DNA of 64,000 nucleotides from Thermoleophilia bacterium (GCA_016649615.1 JAENXK010000001.1:1-64000); one strand, 5' to 3'. Positions 7,414 through 16,944 are shown, counted from the first letter of the stretch. Numbers and translations: made by a program. The notes: generated by a model from the letters alone, not told the origin.

Positions 7414-8873
7414 TGAGCGGGACTCCGGCAGAGCTCCCTGAAGGGCGGTTCGATCTGGCGGTCATCGGGGCCGGTGCCACCGGCCTGTGGGCCGCACTCT
7501 GTGCGGCCGAAGCCGGCGGGTCGGTCTGCCTGGTCTCCCGTAAACCGCTTGCCGAAAGCGCCAGCTTCCACGCCCAGGGCGGGCTCGCGGCCGCGCTGGA
7601 GCCCTCCGACACACCCGAGCTCCACGCCACCGATACGCTCGCTGCCGGCCGCAACCTCTGCCGCTCACCGGCAGTCGACGTCCTGACCGGGGAAGCCCCG
7701 GGAATCGTCCGGGATCTGGTCGATCGGGGGATGAAATTTGACCGGGAACCCGACGGCGAGCTTTCACTTGCTCTGGAGGGTGGCCATTCCAGGCGCCGGA
7801 TAATCCACGCCGGTGGCAGCCGGACCGGAAGGGAACTGACCGGCACCCTGGCCCGGATGGTCGCCGACCAGGACGGGATCGAGGTGCGGGAAGAGACTTC
7901 GGCGACTGCGCTCTGGAGCGATGGGGAGAGGTGCCACGGGGTGATCACCGACCGCGGCCCGATCGCCAGCCGGGCGACCCTGATGGCCAGCGGGGGCGCC
8001 GCGGCCCTCTGGCGCCGGACCTCCAACCCGTGGGGCGCGATCGGCGCCGGACCGGTGATTGCGAGCGCCGCCGGGGCCGAGCTGGCCGACCTCGAGTTCT
8101 GCCAGTTCCACCCGACCTGTATCTCTGCGCCGGACACCCCGACCGACGGAGCGCTGATCACCGAGGCCATCCGGGGCGAAGGGGCGATCCTGCTCGACGA
8201 TTCAGGCGAGCGCTTCACCGACGAACTGGCCCCCAGGGACGACGTCACCGCCGCGATCCTGGACCGGATCGAGCAGCAGGAGGGCCGGGAGATCCGGCTT
8301 GACCTGGGAGCGATCCCCCCGGAAAAGTTCCCCAGCGTCTTCGCGATGCTCGAAAAGGCCGGTTTCAGCCCCGGGGAACGGCCGATACCGGTGGCGCCGG
8401 GGGCCCACTACATGATGGGCGGCATCGCGGTCGACCTCGACGGACGTACCACTCTGGCCGGGCTCTACGCAGCTGGTGAGTGCGCCTGCACCGGAGTACA
8501 CGGGGCCAACCGCCTGGCCTCGAACTCGCTCACCGAGTGTTTCGTTTTCGGTCGCCGCGCCGCAATGGCCGGGCTGGACGAGACACCGGCGGAGCCGGGA
8601 GAGATCCCTGGCTGGCGCTTCGAACCGCCGACCGCGGCGACCCGGGAGGCGGTCTGGAATCTGGCCGGTCCGCTCAGGGCCGGATCGGAGCTGGAACAGC
8701 TGGTCGGAGACCCCTATCCCCTGGCCGGTGCGATCGGAAAGACGGCCCTGGCCCGGGAAGAGTCCAGGGGCGGCCACCGGCGCACCGATTTCCGCGAGAC
8801 CCGGGCCGTGCTCGACCACCGGCACCTGATCTTCCTGCCGGACGGCTCGATCGAGCCGCGCCGGTGGGAGTAG
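7413..8873 (+). CDS. nadB: L-aspartate oxidase
   Basis: This FAD-dependent enzyme oxidises L-aspartate to iminoaspartate for NAD synthesis. The N-terminal Rossmann motif AVIGAGATGLWAALCAAEAG binds FAD. ASFHAQGGLAAAL and HAGGSRTGREL are family signatures, and LEFCQFHPT, HYMMGGIAVD and GVHGANRLASNSLTE are fumarate-reductase-type active-site motifs. At 486 residues it is slightly short because the C-terminal helical domain is trimmed. No nadA or nadC is adjacent. Start GTG at 7413 overlaps the previous TAG. Fumarate reductase or succinate dehydrogenase flavoproteins are longer and lack these spacings. Confidence 0.9.
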   Translation: MSGTPAELPEGRFDLAVIGAGATGLWAALCAAEAGGSVCLVSRKPLAESASFHAQGGLAAALEPSDTPELHATDTLAAGRNLCRSPAVDVLTGEAPGIVRDLVDRGMKFDREPDGELSLALEGGHSRRRIIHAGGSRTGRELTGTLARMVADQDGIEVREETSATALWSDGERCHGVITDRGPIASRATLMASGGAAALWRRTSNPWGAIGAGPVIASAAGAELADLEFCQFHPTCISAPDTPTDGALITEAIRGEGAILLDDSGERFTDELAPRDDVTAAILDRIEQQEGREIRLDLGAIPPEKFPSVFAMLEKAGFSPGERPIPVAPGAHYMMGGIAVDLDGRTTLAGLYAAGECACTGVHGANRLASNSLTECFVFGRRAAMAGLDETPAEPGEIPGWRFEPPTAATREAVWNLAGPLRAGSELEQLVGDPYPLAGAIGKTALAREESRGGHRRTDFRETRAVLDHRHLIFLPDGSIEPRRWE

Positions 8874-8895
8874 GCGGACCGAGGGGCACCCCCGG

Positions 8896-10401
8896 ATGAC
8901 GCACCTCGACCCGATCGAGATCCGGATTGCCGCCGGGGCTTTCGCCTCGGTCTGCGAAGAGATGGGGGCGGTCCTGATCCGTTCCGCCCACTCGGCGAAC
9001 ATCAAGGAGCGCCGCGACTGCTCGGCCGCCGTCTTTGACCGAGACGGTGTCATGGTGATGCAGGCCGAGCACATCCCGGTGCATCTCGGATCGATGCCGG
9101 CGTCGGTCAGGGCGGTCATCGGCCATGAGCACCGGCCCGGAGTCTCCTGGCTTCTGAACGACCCCTACTCCGGCGGAACCCACCTGCCCGACATCACCGT
9201 GGTGACCCCCGCATTCGACGACGCCGGCGGGCTGATCGGCTTCGCCGCCAACCGGGCTCACCACGCCGATGTCGGCGGCCGGATCCCGGGGTCGATGCCG
9301 GCCGACTCGATCGAGCTGAGCGAGGAGGGAGTCGTGATTCCGCCGCGGGTGCTCGACGAGGAGGCGATCGAAGAAGTCACCTCGAGGATGCGCCAGCCCG
9401 ATCAGCGCCGGGCTGATCTGAGGGCCCAGCTGGCGGCCAACCGGGCCGGGACCGAGCGCCTCTCCGATCTCGCCCGGCAGCGCGGTACCGGAGGCCTGGC
9501 GAGCGCGATGGCCGGCGTGGTCGACTACGCCGAGCGGCGGACCCGGACGTGTATAGCCGGGATCGAGGACGGTGAGTATCCGGCAACGGACTTCCTCGAG
9601 GGACCCGAAAACAACATCGAACTGAAGCTGACCGCGATCGTGAAAGGGTCAGGGATCGAGTTCGACTTCAGCGGATCCTCGGAACAGATCAGAGGCAACC
9701 TGAACTGTCCGCTCGCGGTAACCGAGTCAGCCTGCTATTTCGCGATTCGCGTTCTGACCGATCCCGACATCCCGGCCAGCGCCGGGGCCTACCGGCCGGT
9801 CCGGGTGACCGCTCCGGCCGGCAGCCTGCTGAATGCCCGGCCACCGGCCGCGGTCGTGGCCGGCAACGTCGAGACCTCTTCCCGGGTCGCGGATCTCTGT
9901 CTGAAGGCTTTCGGCCTGGCGCTGGGCCAGGGCACGATGAACAACCTGACCCTGGGCAACGATTCGTTCACCTACTACGAAACCCTGGGCGGGGGTCAGG
10001 CCGCCGGCCCCGACGACGACGGCCCCGACGGCGTGCACGTAGCGATGTCGAACACGCTGAACACACCGATCGAGGCGCTCGAAATCGAGTTCCCGCTGCG
10101 GGCGATCGAGTATTCGATCCGCCGAGGAAGCGGCGGAGCCGGCCGGCACCGGGGGGGTGACGGCCTGAACCGCGAAATCGAGGCACTGGAGACGATGGAG
10201 TACGCCCTCCTGACCGAGCGCCGGCGACTGGCGCCGGACGGGGCCGACGGAGGCGAGCCGGGATCGAAGGGCCGAAACCTGCTGACCCGCTCCGGTGAAA
10301 GCTCGCCGGCCGAACTGGAACCGAAGGTGAGCGGCCAACTCGACGCAGGCGACCGGCTCCGGATCGAAACCCCGGGAGGAGGTGGCCATGGCCGCGCCTG
10401 A
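8896..10401 (+). CDS. hyuB: Hydantoinase B/oxoprolinase-type subunit (HyuB)
   Basis: This is the catalytic-type beta subunit of the ATP-dependent N-methylhydantoinase / 5-oxoprolinase / acetone carboxylase family. The 501 residues include DPIEIRIAAGAFASVCEEMG, ERRDCSAAVFDRDG, HIPVHLGSMPASV, NDPYSGGTHLPDITVV, NRAHHADVGGRIPGSMP and the Gly-rich RRGSGGAGRHRGGDG near the C-terminus, all family hallmarks. It is followed by hyuA with overlap, the usual gene pair. The substrate (hydantoin, 5-oxoproline or a ketone) cannot be decided here, and no third acetone carboxylase subunit is present. Confidence 0.92.
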   Translation: MTHLDPIEIRIAAGAFASVCEEMGAVLIRSAHSANIKERRDCSAAVFDRDGVMVMQAEHIPVHLGSMPASVRAVIGHEHRPGVSWLLNDPYSGGTHLPDITVVTPAFDDAGGLIGFAANRAHHADVGGRIPGSMPADSIELSEEGVVIPPRVLDEEAIEEVTSRMRQPDQRRADLRAQLAANRAGTERLSDLARQRGTGGLASAMAGVVDYAERRTRTCIAGIEDGEYPATDFLEGPENNIELKLTAIVKGSGIEFDFSGSSEQIRGNLNCPLAVTESACYFAIRVLTDPDIPASAGAYRPVRVTAPAGSLLNARPPAAVVAGNVETSSRVADLCLKAFGLALGQGTMNNLTLGNDSFTYYETLGGGQAAGPDDDGPDGVHVAMSNTLNTPIEALEIEFPLRAIEYSIRRGSGGAGRHRGGDGLNREIEALETMEYALLTERRRLAPDGADGGEPGSKGRNLLTRSGESSPAELEPKVSGQLDAGDRLRIETPGGGGHGRA

Positions 10402-12280
10402 CCCTGAATCGCCGGGAGCCATCCTCGGAGTTGACGTCGGCGGGACGTTCACCGATGCGGTGCTGATCCTCGGAGGCCGGGTGTTCGCCGGCAAAGCGCC
10501 GACGACTCCGGAGGATCAGTCGCAGGGGGCGATCACGGCGACCTGGCACGTACTGGAAAAGGCGGGCATCAGCCCCGACGGGGTCACCCACTTCGCCCAC
10601 GGCATGACCGTCGCCACCAACGCCCTGCTCGAGTCAAAAGGTGCCCCGACCGCGCTCGTCGCGACCCGTGGTTTTGCCGACCTGGTTGAGATCGGCCGCC
10701 AGAACAGGGCCGAGCTCTACCGTCTGCAGGCACGTCGTCCGGCTCCGCTGGTGCCGGCCGATCTGAGGATCGAGGCCGATGAGCGCACCGGGCCCAGAGG
10801 AGTCGAGAGGCCCCTGACCGAAGACGAGGCGGCGCGTCTGGCCGAACGGGTCGGCGAGCTCGGGGTCGAGTCGGTCGCGGTCTGCCTGCTCCACGCAGAC
10901 CGGTACCCGGAACACGAGCAGGCGATCGGCGAGGCGCTCCGGGACCGGTTCGGCGACCAACTCCACGTCTCCCTTTCCCACGATGTAGTGGGCACCTTCC
11001 GCGAGTACGAGCGGTCGGCCACCACCGAGGTAGACGCCTCGCTCTCCCCCCTGCTCAGCCGCTACCTGAGCCGGCTCGAGGGCCGATGCGCAGAGACCGG
11101 CCTGCCCTCCCCCCTGATCATGCAGTCCAGCGGGGGCCTGGCCGAACTCGAAACCGCCCGCAGACACGCCGCCCTGTCGGTGCTCTCCGGGCCTGCCGGC
11201 GGCGCGGCAGCGGCTGCGATGATCGCCGCTCAGGCAGACGAACCCGACCTTCTCTGTTTCGACATGGGCGGGACCTCATGCGACGTCTGCGTGGTCAAGG
11301 ACGGAGCGGTCGGCGAGACCGGGTCGAAGACGATCGGCGGCCGGCCGATGGCGCTGCCGATGGTCGACATCGACACGGTCGGAGCCGGAGGAGGCTCGAT
11401 CGCCTGGCGCGACAGCGGAGGGGCCCTCAGAGTCGGTCCCGATTCGGCCGGGGCGGCACCAGGGCCGGCCTGCTACGGCAAGGGCGGAACCGCGCCGACC
11501 GTGACCGACGCCAACCTCCTGCTGGGCCGCCTGGATCCGGAAAGGGGTCTGGCCGGCGGAGTCGGGCTCAGCCCGGAGTCGGCCCTCGACGCGGTCTCAC
11601 GACTGGCAGGAAAACTCGGCATCGAACCGCTCGAGTGCGCCGAGGGAATCCTGAGCGTAGCGGTGGCGGAGATGACCCGCGCGCTCCGGGTCATGACCGT
11701 CGAACGGGGACTTGACCCCCGCGATTTCGCCCTGCTCGCCTACGGCGGAGCCGGTCCGCTCCACGCCGTGGCGGTCGCCGACGAACTCGGCATCGACCGG
11801 ATTCTCGTACCCCGGACCGGCGGCGTATTCAGCGCCCTCGGGCTCGCCGCGGCCGACCGGCGCAGTGACCGGGTCCGAACCGTACTGCTGCCGGAATCCG
11901 AGCTGAGCGAGGCCCTGCTGGCCGACCTGATCGGTGATGCGGACGAAGTCGCCTGGGACCTGCGCTACCGGGGCCAGTCGTTCGAGCTCACCGTCGAGGA
12001 TACGGGCGGCGATCCTGCCGGTCTGCGCCGGAAGTTCGAGGAAGCCCACCTCGAACGCTACGGTTACGTTGATCCGCAGGCCCCGATCGAGCTGGTCACC
12101 GTTCGCCGGCGAGCACTCCGGCCCGGCCCGCAATTCACGCTCGAGACAGGAGTTTTCGAGGGCCGGACCGGCCCGGCCGTGATCGACCTCGATCAGGCGA
12201 CGCTCTACGTGCCCCGAGACTGGACCGTCGAGGCCGGGCCGGTCGGTCTGCTCCGCCTTGAACGAAATCCGCAAGCGTGA
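10388..12280 (+). CDS. hyuA: Hydantoinase A/oxoprolinase-type subunit (HyuA)
   Basis: This is the ATP-binding alpha subunit partner of HyuB, with an ASKHA (actin/hexokinase-like) fold. Motifs are ILGVDVGGTFTDAV (phosphate loop, about 13-26), HGMTVATNALLE, MQSSGGLAELE, LSGPAGGAAAA, CFDMGGTSCDVCVV, DIDTVGAGGGSIAW and LLAYGGAGPLHAV. About 630 residues is the normal length. The ATG at 10388 is preferred over the GTG at 10382 because a GGGAGGAGG Shine-Dalgarno lies about 6 nt ahead of it. It overlaps the hyuB 3' end by 14 nt, implying coupled translation of a two-subunit enzyme. Confidence 0.93.
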   Translation: MAAPDPESPGAILGVDVGGTFTDAVLILGGRVFAGKAPTTPEDQSQGAITATWHVLEKAGISPDGVTHFAHGMTVATNALLESKGAPTALVATRGFADLVEIGRQNRAELYRLQARRPAPLVPADLRIEADERTGPRGVERPLTEDEAARLAERVGELGVESVAVCLLHADRYPEHEQAIGEALRDRFGDQLHVSLSHDVVGTFREYERSATTEVDASLSPLLSRYLSRLEGRCAETGLPSPLIMQSSGGLAELETARRHAALSVLSGPAGGAAAAAMIAAQADEPDLLCFDMGGTSCDVCVVKDGAVGETGSKTIGGRPMALPMVDIDTVGAGGGSIAWRDSGGALRVGPDSAGAAPGPACYGKGGTAPTVTDANLLLGRLDPERGLAGGVGLSPESALDAVSRLAGKLGIEPLECAEGILSVAVAEMTRALRVMTVERGLDPRDFALLAYGGAGPLHAVAVADELGIDRILVPRTGGVFSALGLAAADRRSDRVRTVLLPESELSEALLADLIGDADEVAWDLRYRGQSFELTVEDTGGDPAGLRRKFEEAHLERYGYVDPQAPIELVTVRRRALRPGPQFTLETGVFEGRTGPAVIDLDQATLYVPRDWTVEAGPVGLLRLERNPQA

Positions 12281-12295
12281 CGATCGACACAATGC

Positions 12296-12324
12296 TTGAT
12301 TCTTTCGGAAACATTCTGTAAGGT
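12296..12324 (+). promoter_or_regulatory. Predicted sigma70-type promoter before the DUF1802 gene
   Basis: TTGATT (12296-12301) and TAAGGT (12319-12324) are separated by exactly 17 nt. They sit in a locally AT-richer stretch 93 nt before the ATG at 12417. The leader between them and the gene contains a GGGCAC...GTGCCC inverted repeat at about 12340-12360. This is a sequence-only prediction. Confidence 0.45.
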
Positions 12325-12416
12325 CGTCTCTCCTTGCGGGGCACGGGGCCGAAGTGCCCGGCGAATCATGCCCCCGCACATGTCCGTGGCAACCTCTACC
12401 CCGACTGAGATCTCCT

Positions 12417-13049
12417 ATGCCAATTGCGTTCAAGGAATGGGCCGTGACTGTACGAGCCCTGGCCGAAGGCGAACAGCTGCTCACCCTGCGTAAGGGCGGT
12501 ATTCGCGAAGAAAACAAGCACTTCGAGCTGGAGCATGACCGCTTCTTCCTCTATCCCACGTTCGACCACCAGCGCAACGATCTGGTGCGTCCCTCCCATC
12601 ACCCCGAACTCGAGCGCGCTCTCGAAGAGGGTGTCTGGCCCGACGAAGAACCGCCGGCCCGCGCCCTGCTCCAGGACGGCGGCATCCCCCAGCCCGATCG
12701 CGTGCGTATCCGGGCCTGGGCCGAAGTGGCCGAGCACATCACGATCGACAACCCGAAGGTCGTCGACGGACTCTCGCCCTACTACATCTGGACCACCGAT
12801 TACGCGGCCAAGCGCCTCAACTGGAAGCCGCGGCATCCGCTCCACCTGGTGCTCCTTCGGGTCCACCGCATCCCGCGGCCGGTGACCGTCCGGGTCCGCG
12901 AGGAATACCACGGATGCCGCTCCTGGGCAGAGATCGACCGCGACCTGCCGTTCGAGGGCACCCCGGTCATGGCCGACGAGGAGTTTGAACGGGCCAGCGC
13001 AGAGATCCGCTCGGTCTGCGACGGCAGCCGCGAACCGGCCTTCGCCTAG
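12417..13049 (+). CDS. DUF1802 family protein
   Basis: This cytoplasmic protein of 210 residues belongs to the uncharacterised DUF1802 family. The diagnostic N-terminus is MPIAFKEWAVTVRALAEG, followed by LRKGGIREE, FFLYPTFDHQ and, further on, the WKPRHPLHLVLLRVHR segment. The ATG at 12417 is chosen because the conserved family sequence begins exactly there, although the Shine-Dalgarno is weak. It has its own predicted promoter and is followed by a repeat-rich gap. Function is unknown. Confidence 0.85.
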   Translation: MPIAFKEWAVTVRALAEGEQLLTLRKGGIREENKHFELEHDRFFLYPTFDHQRNDLVRPSHHPELERALEEGVWPDEEPPARALLQDGGIPQPDRVRIRAWAEVAEHITIDNPKVVDGLSPYYIWTTDYAAKRLNWKPRHPLHLVLLRVHRIPRPVTVRVREEYHGCRSWAEIDRDLPFEGTPVMADEEFERASAEIRSVCDGSREPAFA

Positions 13050-13423
13050 CAGGCCCACAACGGCAGCGCCACGGTGAAGGCTCGTCCGGCCGGCTTCGCC
13101 GGGAGTTCCGGCCGAGCCTTCACCGCGCCACTGCCTCGCAACCGGGCCTCCTCACCCGACCCCCGGTCGGCCCGGTCCACGGAAGACGGCGAACAAACCC
13201 TCCAGCGCCGGAGGCGGTGGAGTTGCGAATCGCCGTCCGCCCCAAGTAACCACCACCCAAGTCGCACAGCGAAGCGACGCGACTTGGGTGCAGTTGCCGA
13301 ACCACAGCGAAGCGAAGCGACCTGGGTGCTGTTGCCCGCAGCTGCCCGCAATGACGTGGGCCGATTCCCGCAGGGCTGGGACATCGGCGATTCGGCCGCC
13401 GGTAATCCATACTCTGGCCCCGG
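13050..13423. repeat. Repeat-rich intergenic stretch with two inverted repeats and a tandem duplication
   Basis: No gene is apparent in these 374 nt. A perfect 12-bp inverted repeat (GGTGAAGGCTCG / CGAGCCTTCACC) lies at 13073-13084 and 13113-13124, just after the DUF1802 stop, and could act as a terminator. A second perfect 12-bp inverted repeat (CACCCAAGTCGC / GCGACTTGGGTG) lies at 13254-13265 and 13279-13290. Overlapping it, a 35-nt unit at 13266-13300 recurs imperfectly at 13304-13338 (period 38) with the core ACAGCGAAGCGA. The layout resembles a short dispersed intergenic repeat or MITE-like element. Confidence 0.6.
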
Positions 13424-14203
13424 ATGACCTGGATCGAAACGACGTCGCTGACCTTCAGTGCCCGCCACGAGGAGGACGACCGCAGCTACGCCGAGGAGCT
13501 GGTCGACCGGCTCGAAGACCTGAGCCTGAAGCTGGAGGAGCGCTTCGAGATCGTGCCCAGCGGGGTCACCGTAATCATCCACCCCTCCCCGGTCTGGCTG
13601 ACCATGGCCCACCCCTTTCTGCCGGCCGTGCGCTGGTCGGCCGCCCCGGCCGGACGACGCTACCTGGCCGGGTGGCCGATGGCCACTGAGGTCCACGTTC
13701 TCGGCGAGTCGGCGATGGTCCGGCGCGCCGCCGGTGAAGCCTCGCTCGAGGCTCTCCGTGGCACGGCAGAGCGCCTTTACACCCAGATCGTGGTCGCGAT
13801 CAACAACGGGTCGATTCCCCCTCCCTGGACCCCCAGCCGGTTCTGGCGCTACCTCAGGTGGGCCTGGCTGGTCGAAGGCGCCGGCCAGCACTTCTCCCGT
13901 CAGGTCGATCTCTACCGGGCTGCGGTGATCCGGCGCCTGCGCGAAGGGTCACGCCCTTCCTTTCCCCCGGGCCGGAGGGACGCAATCCTGCTGGGCGGCA
14001 CGATCTTCGATCTGCTCGAGGACTATCGCGGCGGGGGCGCCTGCGAGCTGCTGGTCGCCCGGCTGAGAAAAGACGGCCCGACGGCAAACCTTGAAGCCGC
14101 TTTCGATCTCCCGATGGGCGAGATCGAGCCGCTGTGGCGCCAGTACCTGCGCGATCTGGTCCGGCCGGACCCCGGCCCTATCGCTTCTCCGCTCCCCGCC
14201 TGA
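13424..14203 (+). CDS. Peptidase MA-like (gluzincin-fold) protein, probably inactive
   Basis: This 259-residue protein has no signal peptide. Its layout recalls the peptidase-MA-like family: N-terminal beta/alpha sequence (VPSGVTVIIHPSPVWL), a central helix, then WAWLVEGAGQHFSRQ, which resembles the WLxEGxAxYF zinc-ligand region of that family. The expected HExxH zinc helix is missing; the equivalent region reads LYTQIVVAINNG. It may be a degenerate peptidase with a structural or binding role. Start ATG at 13424. It converges with the secreted gene, leaving 1 nt between them. Confidence 0.6.
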   Translation: MTWIETTSLTFSARHEEDDRSYAEELVDRLEDLSLKLEERFEIVPSGVTVIIHPSPVWLTMAHPFLPAVRWSAAPAGRRYLAGWPMATEVHVLGESAMVRRAAGEASLEALRGTAERLYTQIVVAINNGSIPPPWTPSRFWRYLRWAWLVEGAGQHFSRQVDLYRAAVIRRLREGSRPSFPPGRRDAILLGGTIFDLLEDYRGGGACELLVARLRKDGPTANLEAAFDLPMGEIEPLWRQYLRDLVRPDPGPIASPLPA

Positions 14204-14204
14204 C

Positions 14205-15341
14205 CTACGGCAGCCGCAGCTTGCGGAACGACTTCATGCTGACTCCCGAACGGTCAGTCAGGAAAACCTGAAGCCTGACCTTGCCCGGCTTCACGTTCGG
14301 GCCCACCTGGAGCTTGATCTGCCGGGTGCCTGGCTCGATCCGGTTGAACCGCTTTTCCACGACACCCTTGCCGTTTCTCCGCAGCCCGGCCTTGACCTCG
14401 ATCAGCTCGCTGGTCCGAACCTTGAATTCGACGAATCGCTTGCGTGCGCTCTTCCGCTTCACCTTCGAGCCGTCAAGCCCGGCCGCGACATTGCTCGCAG
14501 CCAGAGGCTGCTCCCCGGGAGCCAGTTCGTACATGCCCCAGGGCGGATTTGCATTCACGATCCGACCGGGTTCACAGGTCGCCAGAAAACTGGCGAACCT
14601 GGTGGTCGGGTGGTCGCCGATCATGCGATACGTGCCGGTCGGAACGACATCCCAGACGATCCCGCCGTCCTCGGATGACTCGGTCTTCGACCGGTCCGGG
14701 ATCACATGCTCGTTGAAGTAGACCGGACCGGGAACGGCGGGAACCGCCAGAGCGGTCGCCCTGGCCACGCCGTGCGGCGTGCGGTCCCAGAACGTCTGGT
14801 AGTCGACCCCCCGGACGTTCCGGGCCGAAGAAGTGGTAACCACGACGCACTGGTCCGGCCGGCTGGTCGGCACGGACGGATCAGACGGAACCCCGAGAAT
14901 CGCCTTCAGGCCGCTGTATTCGGCATCGGTCGGCGTCTGGAAGTTGGCGTTTTGGAGGTTCTTTCCCCGGGGATGAAAGGTCTGCAGATCAATCTCGTTG
15001 TAATGGTTGCTCGATGGATCTCCGCCGGGCTGGATCTCGCCGGACAGAAGATAGGGCGTGACGTTGGTGTCGTTGGGCACCTTCAGGTCATAGTCGCCGA
15101 CCGAGTCCGATACCGCCTTGAGTTCCGGATACTCGCGCACCTTGACAACGGCCCCCGGAATCGGTGTATCCATGTGATTGAAGCGATAGACCTTACCGGA
15201 AATGTGGACGTTCTTCTTGGCTGCCCACGATTCGCCCGCCAGGGACAGCATCGCCAGTCCCGCAACGGCCACCATTGCCGCCAGAGCCCACAGGCCGGTC
15301 AGCATCCTCCTTGTACCCGCTCCGAAATCCGGATTCAACAT
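14205..15341 (-). CDS. Secreted protein with carboxypeptidase-regulatory-like domain (NANPPWG family)
   Basis: The product has 378 residues and an N-terminal signal sequence (about 13-40, WALAAMVAVAGLAMLSLAG, with cleavage near SWA-A). A beta-sandwich follows that resembles a carboxypeptidase regulatory-like domain (KVYRFNHMDTPIPGAVVKV ... DSVGDYDLKVP). Then come a middle region with GPVYFNEHVIP, the motif CEPGRIVNANPPWGMYELAPG (about 266-286) and a basic beta-rich C-terminal domain. It is probably exported. A shorter relative without signal peptide lies at 22414, and a possible remnant at 46235. The biochemical role is unknown. Confidence 0.68.
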   Translation of the reverse strand: MLNPDFGAGTRRMLTGLWALAAMVAVAGLAMLSLAGESWAAKKNVHISGKVYRFNHMDTPIPGAVVKVREYPELKAVSDSVGDYDLKVPNDTNVTPYLLSGEIQPGGDPSSNHYNEIDLQTFHPRGKNLQNANFQTPTDAEYSGLKAILGVPSDPSVPTSRPDQCVVVTTSSARNVRGVDYQTFWDRTPHGVARATALAVPAVPGPVYFNEHVIPDRSKTESSEDGGIVWDVVPTGTYRMIGDHPTTRFASFLATCEPGRIVNANPPWGMYELAPGEQPLAASNVAAGLDGSKVKRKSARKRFVEFKVRTSELIEVKAGLRRNGKGVVEKRFNRIEPGTRQIKLQVGPNVKPGKVRLQVFLTDRSGVSMKSFRKLRLP

Positions 15342-15400
15342 CGCCTGCCCACCATCTTCCCTTTTTGCCGTTCGATCAGTTCACCGATTCGCGGTCAGAC

Positions 15401-15406
15401 ACTATA
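15401..15406 (-). promoter_or_regulatory. Candidate -10 element for the secreted protein gene
   Basis: On the minus strand this reads TATAGT, a good -10 hexamer, 60 nt before the ATG at 15341 and in an AT-richer patch. No convincing -35 is seen. Low-confidence prediction. Confidence 0.3.
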
Positions 15407-15460
15407 AGGGCCGTGACCCACGAAGGTCGGGTTTCGTTGATTCAGCGAGCCGCCCGCTGC

Positions 15461-16207
15461 TCAGTGCTCGAGCACCAGACCCAGGAACCTCTGGGTCCGC
15501 TCCTGCTGGGGGTTGCCCAGCACATCATCCGGCTTGCCTTCTTCGACGATCACGCCGCCATCCATGAAGATCACCCGGTCACCGACCTCCCTGGCGAAAC
15601 CCATCTCGTGGGTGACGCAGACCATGGTCATGCCCTTGTCGGCGAGGTTCCGCATCACGTCGAGCACCCCTTTGACCAGTTCCGGGTCGAGGGCGCTGGT
15701 CACCTCGTCAAACAGCATCACCTCCGGATCCATCGCCAGCGCCCGGGCGATCGCCACCCGCTGCTGCTGGCCACCGGACATGCGGTCGGGATATTCATCG
15801 ATCTTCTCTTCCAGCCCGACCTCGGTCAGCAGTTCGATCGAGCGTTCGTCACAGGCCTTCTTCTTGCGGTTTCGCACCTTCTCCTGGGCGATCTTGACGT
15901 TGCCCTTGGCTGACATGTGAGGAAAGAGATTGAACTGCTGGAAGACCATGCCGACCTCACGCCTGAGTACGTCGAGGTTCTTCGGCTTTCCTTCTCCGAA
16001 AACTTCGTTGCCGTGGAGCTCGATCCGGCCGCCGTCCGGCAGTTCGAGCATGTTCATGCAGCGCAGCAAGGTGCTCTTGCCGGAGCCGCTCGGCCCGATC
16101 ACGCAGACGACCTCGCCCTTGGCCAGCTCGAAATCGATGCCGGCGAGTACGTCGAGCTGGCCGTAGCTCTTCTGCAGGTCGGTGACTTTGAGGATTGTTT
16201 CGCTCAA
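15461..16207 (-). CDS. Polar amino acid ABC transporter, ATP-binding protein (GlnQ-like)
   Basis: This is the nucleotide-binding subunit that powers import of a polar amino acid. In 248 residues it has the Walker [13 protein letters not shown]-loop [13 protein letters not shown] signature [15 protein letters not shown], Walker [14 protein letters not shown] and H-loop [10 protein letters not shown]. The family hallmark is a short ATPase for a type I importer. The start is a TTG at 16207 overlapping the permease TGA (TTGA). A longer in-frame extension upstream is only a shadow of the permease gene. It is the last gene of the SBP-permease-ATPase cluster. Confidence 0.95.
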   Translation of the reverse strand: MSETILKVTDLQKSYGQLDVLAGIDFELAKGEVVCVIGPSGSGKSTLLRCMNMLELPDGGRIELHGNEVFGEGKPKNLDVLRREVGMVFQQFNLFPHMSAKGNVKIAQEKVRNRKKKACDERSIELLTEVGLEEKIDEYPDRMSGGQQQRVAIARALAMDPEVMLFDEVTSALDPELVKGVLDVMRNLADKGMTMVCVTHEMGFAREVGDRVIFMDGGVIVEEGKPDDVLGNPQQERTQRFLGLVLEH

Positions 16208-16944
16208 GGAATGCCCCTCCGGAATTTGGAATCCTGTTTCTTGATCAGCCAGTCGACCATTCTTGCCAGCGGGATCGTGAATACCAGGAACATGATCGCA
16301 CCGAGGGTGAGAGCTGACGGATTGAAGGTCTCGGAGTAGACGTCCTGACCGACCTGGACCACCTCGACGAAGCCGAGCACGCTGACCAGCGAGGTGTCCT
16401 TCATCAGCGCGATGAAGTCGTTGAGCAGGGGTGGGATCACCTTGCGCACAGCCTGCGGGACGATCACGAAGCGCATCGCCTGGCCGTGACTCATGCCCAG
16501 CGATCTCGCCGCCTCCATCTGGCCCCTGGGCACCGCTTCGATCCCGGCGCGATACACCTCGGCCATGTAGGCGCCGTAGGTCAGGGTCAGGGCAATCACG
16601 CCGTACCAGAAAGGGTCGGGATAGCCGAACCAGTTCGGGATCCCGATTTCCCTGGGGATCGCGTCCTGGGAGGCCAGCGTTCCGAGCCCGCCCGCGATCA
16701 GCAGCAGGGTGAGCAGCATCGGGATCCCGCGCAGCGCATCGATGTAGGCGATCGCCAGGATCCGGACAGGAGCCAGCCACTTGCCCGGAAGCTGGCGCAG
16801 TACCGAAAGAATCAGCCCCCAGGTGAGGGCGAGCACACCGCCGAACATGGAGAGCTTGATCGTCCACCAGAATCCAGCGAGCACATCGCCGAAGTACTCC
16901 CCCATGATGCTGAAATCGAAATAGGTGTTGAAGAACTGCTCCAC
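16204..16944 (-). CDS. Polar amino acid ABC transporter, permease
   Basis: This inner-membrane subunit of the HisM/GlnP family has 246 residues and about five membrane helices. [23 protein letters not shown] is TM1. The EAA loop, which contacts the ATPase, reads [50 protein letters not shown] is the conserved RGTP-like loop. It is 99 nt downstream of the substrate-binding gene, with a strong hairpin in between, and overlaps the ATPase start by 4 nt. Only one permease is encoded, so it likely works as a homodimer. Confidence 0.93.
   Translation of the reverse strand: MEQFFNTYFDFSIMGEYFGDVLAGFWWTIKLSMFGGVLALTWGLILSVLRQLPGKWLAPVRILAIAYIDALRGIPMLLTLLLIAGGLGTLASQDAIPREIGIPNWFGYPDPFWYGVIALTLTYGAYMAEVYRAGIEAVPRGQMEAARSLGMSHGQAMRFVIVPQAVRKVIPPLLNDFIALMKDTSLVSVLGFVEVVQVGQDVYSETFNPSALTLGAIMFLVFTIPLARMVDWLIKKQDSKFRRGIP

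Noticed and set aside
13254-13338. Possible short CRISPR-like repeat
   Set aside because: Only two imperfect copies with 3-nt separation, no spacers of regular length, and no cas genes in the window.
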